Assembly: GCA_030426295.1 (NCBI GenBank)
Contig: JAUHYY010000040.1
Coordinates: 1 to 8,915, forward strand
From: a bacterium
Lineage (GTDB): Bacteria > Patescibacteriota > Gracilibacteria > UBA1369 > GCA-2718715
Direction of reading: 5' to 3'
DNA length: 8,915 nucleotides
The number at the start of each line of letters is the position of its first letter. Within the stretch, counting starts at the first letter, position 1. Below the pieces are notes generated by a model. That model was not told where the DNA came from. It saw nothing but the letters and a program-made list of their open reading frames with translations, and ran no database searches. This document shows positions 5,863 through 8,915 of this stretch, piece by piece. The position numbers and the translations under genes are program-made.

Positions 5863-6831
5863 TTAAGCAAAATAATCTCTTAAGTTTGCTTCCATTCTTT
5901 CTATTGTGTCTCCTCCAACTGGCTGAAATTCTTCGCCTGTGATCATTTCGTATGCCTCGATGTATTTCATAGCAGTTTGAACTCGGATGTCAGGAGTGAT
6001 TTCTGGCATTTCGCCGTCTCCCATGTATCCTTGGTTGGCGAGCCACAGTCTTAAGAATTCTTTATTAATGTTGTCTGGCTCTTCGCCCGCAGCAAGTTTT
6101 TCTTCGTAAGTTTCTGCTATCCAGAATCTTGATGAATCTGGTGTATGAATTTCGTCTATTAGTACTATTTCTCCATTTGCATTTCGACCAAATTCGTATT
6201 TAGTGTCTACCAGTATTACTCCTTGTTTAGCACAGTGTTCTACACCATGCAGATAAAGTTCTACTGTTTTTCTAGCTAAGTAGTCATAGTCTTCTTGAGA
6301 TAGAAGCCCTTGTTCAACGATTTCTGCTGCAGTGATTTTTTCGTCGTGATGACCTTTTGGTGCTTTTGTTGTTGGAGTAATAATAGGTTCTGGAAGTTTT
6401 TGGTTTTTCTCTAGTCCATCTGGAAAATCAAGACCATAGATATGTCTTTCACCTTGTGAGTAATTGTACCAAAGAGATGTACCTGTTGATCCTGTTATAT
6501 AACCTCTAACTACCATTTCGATTGGTAGAGGTTCACATTCTTCTGCGTAAACAACGTTTGGGTCTGGTGCGTCAATATAGTGGCTACCAATAATGTGTTT
6601 AGTAGTTTCAAACCAGAACTGAGTTGTTTGATTAAGGATCTGACCTTTGAATGGAATAGTAGTGATGATTCTATCGAAAGCAGAAAGTTTGTCTGTTGTT
6701 ATAAGTATTCTTTTACCGTTTTTCGTATAGTTGTCGCGAACTTTCCCTTCGTATTTTTCGCCAAGGAAATCAAAATCTGTACCAGAAAGAGTATGGTCTA
6801 GTTGAGCTTCGATTTGTTCTTGTAGAATCAT
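5863..6831 (-). CDS. purC: SAICAR synthase (phosphoribosylaminoimidazole-succinocarboxamide synthase)
   Basis: Joins aspartate to CAIR with ATP, giving SAICAR, the substrate of adenylosuccinate lyase encoded nearby. The protein has 322 residues, the long form (yeast Ade1 is about 306) rather than the roughly 237-residue E. coli PurC. Landmarks are the ATP-site YEGKVRDNY (27-35), TDKLSAFDR (46-54), the first family signature PLPIEMVVRGYITGS (101-115), TPTTKAPKGHHDEKIT (152-167), the second signature LVDTKYEFG (207-215) and DEIHTPDSSRFW (226-237). The C-terminal extension (about 255-322) is typical of long forms. It ends in TAA only 6 bp from the stop codon of the convergent orphan gene, with no convincing terminator between them. 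The 63-bp gap upstream contains no terminator, so read-through from valS and the repeat protein is possible. There is no Shine-Dalgarno sequence before the ATG. Confidence 0.96.
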   Translation of the reverse strand: MILQEQIEAQLDHTLSGTDFDFLGEKYEGKVRDNYTKNGKRILITTDKLSAFDRIITTIPFKGQILNQTTQFWFETTKHIIGSHYIDAPDPNVVYAEECEPLPIEMVVRGYITGSTGTSLWYNYSQGERHIYGLDFPDGLEKNQKLPEPIITPTTKAPKGHHDEKITAAEIVEQGLLSQEDYDYLARKTVELYLHGVEHCAKQGVILVDTKYEFGRNANGEIVLIDEIHTPDSSRFWIAETYEEKLAAGEEPDNINKEFLRLWLANQGYMGDGEMPEITPDIRVQTAMKYIEAYEMITGEEFQPVGGDTIERMEANLRDYFA

Positions 6832-6856
6832 ATTTTTGTAATTAACTTTTAATTAT

Positions 6857-6885
6857 TTTATAGACTATATCTTTATATGTTGCCA
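6857..6885 (-). promoter_or_regulatory. Weak candidate promoter for purC
   Basis: On the minus strand TGGCAA (6880-6885) and TATAAA (6857-6862) are separated by 17 bp, within the 63-bp gap before purC. The -10 is good, but the -35 shares only three bases with TTGACA. A nearby TATAGT is an alternative -10. The gap is so AT-rich that chance matches are expected. Confidence 0.25.
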
Positions 6886-6894
6886 GTTTAAAAT

Positions 6895-7752
6895 TTAGCT
6901 TATTTTTTCGTAAGCTTTTTTGAAATTAAGATTTTCGATTTTGTTCTTTGATTTTTGTATGTATTGTTTTGCAAATTTACTTTCATTGTAAGCTCTTTGA
7001 AGTTCTTTGCATGCAGTTATAGTTTTTTCGTATTCTTTAGTATTGAAAAGAATTTTGATTTGTCTTTTTGCATCTTTTTCAAATATTTCTTTTTTGCTTG
7101 AGTAATAATCCTTTAATTTTTTATAGTACTTAAAATATAATTTTTGGATTTTGTAGTAGCTTGGCTCTATTTGGTATAGCTCTTTAATAAAATCGTATGC
7201 TGATTGAACGTCAGCATTATTAATTTTATTTTTATTGTCAGTTAGTTTTAAGTCGATTATTTTTCTTTTTGTATCAAGAAATAATTTATTTAGAGCTGGA
7301 TTTTTAGAATCTTTGCTTAAAGTAGAAGTTAGAAGGTCTAATGCTTCTTTATAATTATTTGTTTCTAGATAAGCTTTAATAGTGTTTTCGATATTGCTGA
7401 AAACTGAGTTTGATGTTTTTTTTTCTTCTGCGCTTAGTTTTTTATAGGCTTTCGAAATTTGTTTTTCTAGTGGAGCATATTTTGGAGCGAATTGTTGAAG
7501 CTGTAAGTATAAATCAAGAAGTTGTGAGTATTTTTTTTCTTTCCAAAGTGGTTTAGATTTTTGAATTCCTGCACGTACTTTTTTTACATTCTGTTTATAG
7601 ATTTTTTTTCTAAGACTTTCCCTTAATTTAATTGCCCGAATATCATTATGATTTGTTACTAAGTACGTTTCAATCATTTGATGTGCACTGGCAAGTTGAC
7701 CATCTTTGATAGTTCTTTTTATTAGATCGAAAGTTATGGCTTCGTTCTGCAT
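6895..7752 (-). CDS. Lysine-rich TPR-like helical-repeat protein, unknown function
   Basis: The 285-residue protein is almost entirely helical in character and contains 53 lysines (about 19 percent). Five degenerate helix-pair units resemble tetratricopeptide repeats: about 17-51 (DGQLASAHQMI), 73-106 (KKYSQLLDLY), 132-166 (NNYKEALDLL), 179-213 (NADVQSAYDFI) and 239-272 (KEYEKTITAC). Most end in a Lys-Lys/Arg plus Leu/Ile step. The 47-60-residue spacing is longer than the 34 of classical TPRs, so an extra helix or linker separates the units. There is no signal peptide or membrane segment. TPR-like proteins usually act as protein-interaction scaffolds; the partner is unknown. Its ATG overlaps the valS TAA by one base (TAATG), so translation is probably by re-initiation after valS. 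No Shine-Dalgarno sequence is present. Ends in TAA. A specific function cannot be given. Confidence 0.85.
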   Translation of the reverse strand: MQNEAITFDLIKRTIKDGQLASAHQMIETYLVTNHNDIRAIKLRESLRKKIYKQNVKKVRAGIQKSKPLWKEKKYSQLLDLYLQLQQFAPKYAPLEKQISKAYKKLSAEEKKTSNSVFSNIENTIKAYLETNNYKEALDLLTSTLSKDSKNPALNKLFLDTKRKIIDLKLTDNKNKINNADVQSAYDFIKELYQIEPSYYKIQKLYFKYYKKLKDYYSSKKEIFEKDAKRQIKILFNTKEYEKTITACKELQRAYNESKFAKQYIQKSKNKIENLNFKKAYEKIS

Positions 7753-8915
7753 TAAGATAAGTTATCTAGTCTTGTTTTAAGTTCTGTGATTTTGTCTTGA
7801 GTTTCTGTTAGTTGCGTTTTTTTCTTTTCAATAACTTCTTCAGGTGCGTTGTCTACGAAACTTTTGTTTTGCATTTGTTTCTCAAGTCCATTAACAAAGT
7901 TATTTAGGTTATTGAGTTCTTTTTGAATTTTTGATTTCTCTTCATCGACATCAATTTTACCATCTAAGTGTAAGAATACTTTAGTGTTTGCATCTAATAC
8001 ACTTGCAGCACATTCAGGATATGTCTTTTGTTCGCTTGTAATGTTTACTTTTCCAATTTTTGCTAGCTTAGTAATTACTGCTTGGGCATCAATTAATGTT
8101 CCACGATTTAATTGATCTTCAAGGGTTACTGTCATATCTTTTGTATGATGCAAATTGAAGCTTGTTTTTAGAGCTCTAATTGATTGAATTACATCGATAA
8201 TAGATTGTAATTCATATGCATCATCTTTGTATCTGAATTCTTTTGTTTCTGTTGGCCAGCTTTCGTTAATTAATAGTTTTTCTTCTTTAAGTTCTGCCCA
8301 GATTACTTCAGTAACGAATGGCATGAATGGATGAAGCATGATAAGTACTTGTTTAAGTACATGATGTAATACTTTTTCATTCTTTTCTTCTTTTGAGAAT
8401 TCTAGGTACCAGTTTGCGAATTCACTCCATAAGAAGTTATAAAGTTCACTACCGGCTTCAGAGAATCTGTGCTTTTCTAGGCTGTCAGTAACTGATTCGA
8501 TAATTTCTTCGGTTCTATTTAGAATCCATTTATCGTAGGCAGTTTTAACATCAGCTGGATCTAGTTTTGCTAGAGGTAGATGTGATGAGTCTATATTTAG
8601 AAGTGTGAATCTTGCAACGTTCCATACTTTTGTTACGAAGTTTCTGTAGTTGGCAATTCTTTCTTCATAAAGTTTAAGGTCGTTTCCTGGGCTTGTTCCA
8701 ATAACTAGGCTGAGTCTTACTGCGTCTGTTCCGTATTTTGAAATCATATCGAGTGGATCGATACCATTACCGAGTGACTTACTCATTTTCCTACCTTGTT
8801 TATCTCGAACAAGTCCGTGTAGATATACTTGTTTGAATGGAACTTGTCCTGTGTTGTATGTAGTCATCAGAATCATTCTTGCCACCCAGAAGAATATAAT
8901 ATCGTAACCTGTTTC
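7752..8915 (-). CDS. valS: Valyl-tRNA synthetase, C-terminal 387 residues (partial)
   Basis: Charges tRNA-Val with valine. The frame is open to the right window edge, where it begins ETGYDIIFFWVARM, the well-conserved entry to the C-terminal half of the ValRS catalytic core. The class I motif KMSKS follows in GRKMSKSLGN (bases 8775-8789), then DAVRLSL and the SPGNDLKL/YRNFVTKVWNVARF stretch that opens the anticodon-binding helical domain. The last 60 or so residues form the heptad-rich coiled-coil tRNA-binding arm, including the NKSFVDNAPEEVIEKKK hairpin typical of ValRS. The HIGH motif and editing domain lie outside the window. A GTG at 8885 is an internal valine codon, not a start. The gene ends in TAA, overlapping the next gene by one base. 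Complete ValRS proteins are usually near 870-950 residues. Confidence 0.96.
   Translation of the reverse strand, partial: ETGYDIIFFWVARMILMTTYNTGQVPFKQVYLHGLVRDKQGRKMSKSLGNGIDPLDMISKYGTDAVRLSLVIGTSPGNDLKLYEERIANYRNFVTKVWNVARFTLLNIDSSHLPLAKLDPADVKTAYDKWILNRTEEIIESVTDSLEKHRFSEAGSELYNFLWSEFANWYLEFSKEEKNEKVLHHVLKQVLIMLHPFMPFVTEVIWAELKEEKLLINESWPTETKEFRYKDDAYELQSIIDVIQSIRALKTSFNLHHTKDMTVTLEDQLNRGTLIDAQAVITKLAKIGKVNITSEQKTYPECAASVLDANTKVFLHLDGKIDVDEEKSKIQKELNNLNNFVNGLEKQMQNKSFVDNAPEEVIEKKKTQLTETQDKITELKTRLDNLS

Noticed and set aside
5848..5878. Inverted repeat AGATTAT/ATAATCT spanning the convergent ends of the orphan gene and purC
   Set aside because: The stem is only 7 AT-rich pairs with a 17-nt loop, and there is no T-tract on either strand, so it is not a credible intrinsic terminator.

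Overview
This is an AT-rich bacterial chromosomal segment dominated by housekeeping nucleotide and nitrogen metabolism. Seven of the eight genes lie on the minus strand. From left to right they are: the N-terminal half of a class II (adenosylcobalamin-dependent) ribonucleotide reductase, nrdJ (cut by the left edge); a eukaryotic-type glutamine synthetase (GSII); a dCTP deaminase, dcd; adenylosuccinate lyase, purB; SAICAR synthase, purC; a lysine-rich helical-repeat protein of unknown function; and the C-terminal part of valyl-tRNA synthetase, valS (cut by the right edge). The one plus-strand gene, an unrecognised acidic 256-residue protein, sits between purB and purC.

Transcription layout inferred from spacing and signals: valS and the helical-repeat gene share one base (TAATG) and are surely co-transcribed. 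purC follows after 63 bp with no visible terminator. purB and dcd overlap by four bases (ATGA) and end at a hairpin with a U-tract. glnA has its own terminator. nrdJ has its own regulatory region carrying two tandem NrdR-box-like palindromes. The orphan gene has the best sigma-70-like promoter of the window, is divergent from purB and converges on purC with only 6 bp between stop codons.

Functional theme: purB and purC serve purine synthesis, glutamine synthetase supplies the amide donor used by nucleotide pathways, dcd feeds dUMP/dTTP synthesis, and NrdJ makes deoxyribonucleotides. The NrdR-like boxes suggest that dNTP supply is controlled by the ATP/dATP-sensing repressor NrdR.

Organism: no in-frame TGA is read through, and purB ends in TGA where its family ends, so the standard bacterial code fits (against the UGA=Gly code of Gracilibacteria/Absconditabacteria). 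None of the seven visible start codons has a convincing Shine-Dalgarno sequence. That, with the PurB/PurC/GSII protein types, recalls Bacteroidota, but the promoter-like sequences are sigma-70-like rather than the Bacteroidota TAnnTTTG type. A candidate-phylum bacterium is equally possible. I do not assign a phylum.

Most of the window is ordinary core metabolism. The parts that merit a second look are the orphan acidic gene, the helical-repeat protein coupled to valS, the NrdR box pair, a terminator that doubles as the likely glnA promoter, and a dyad in front of purB.
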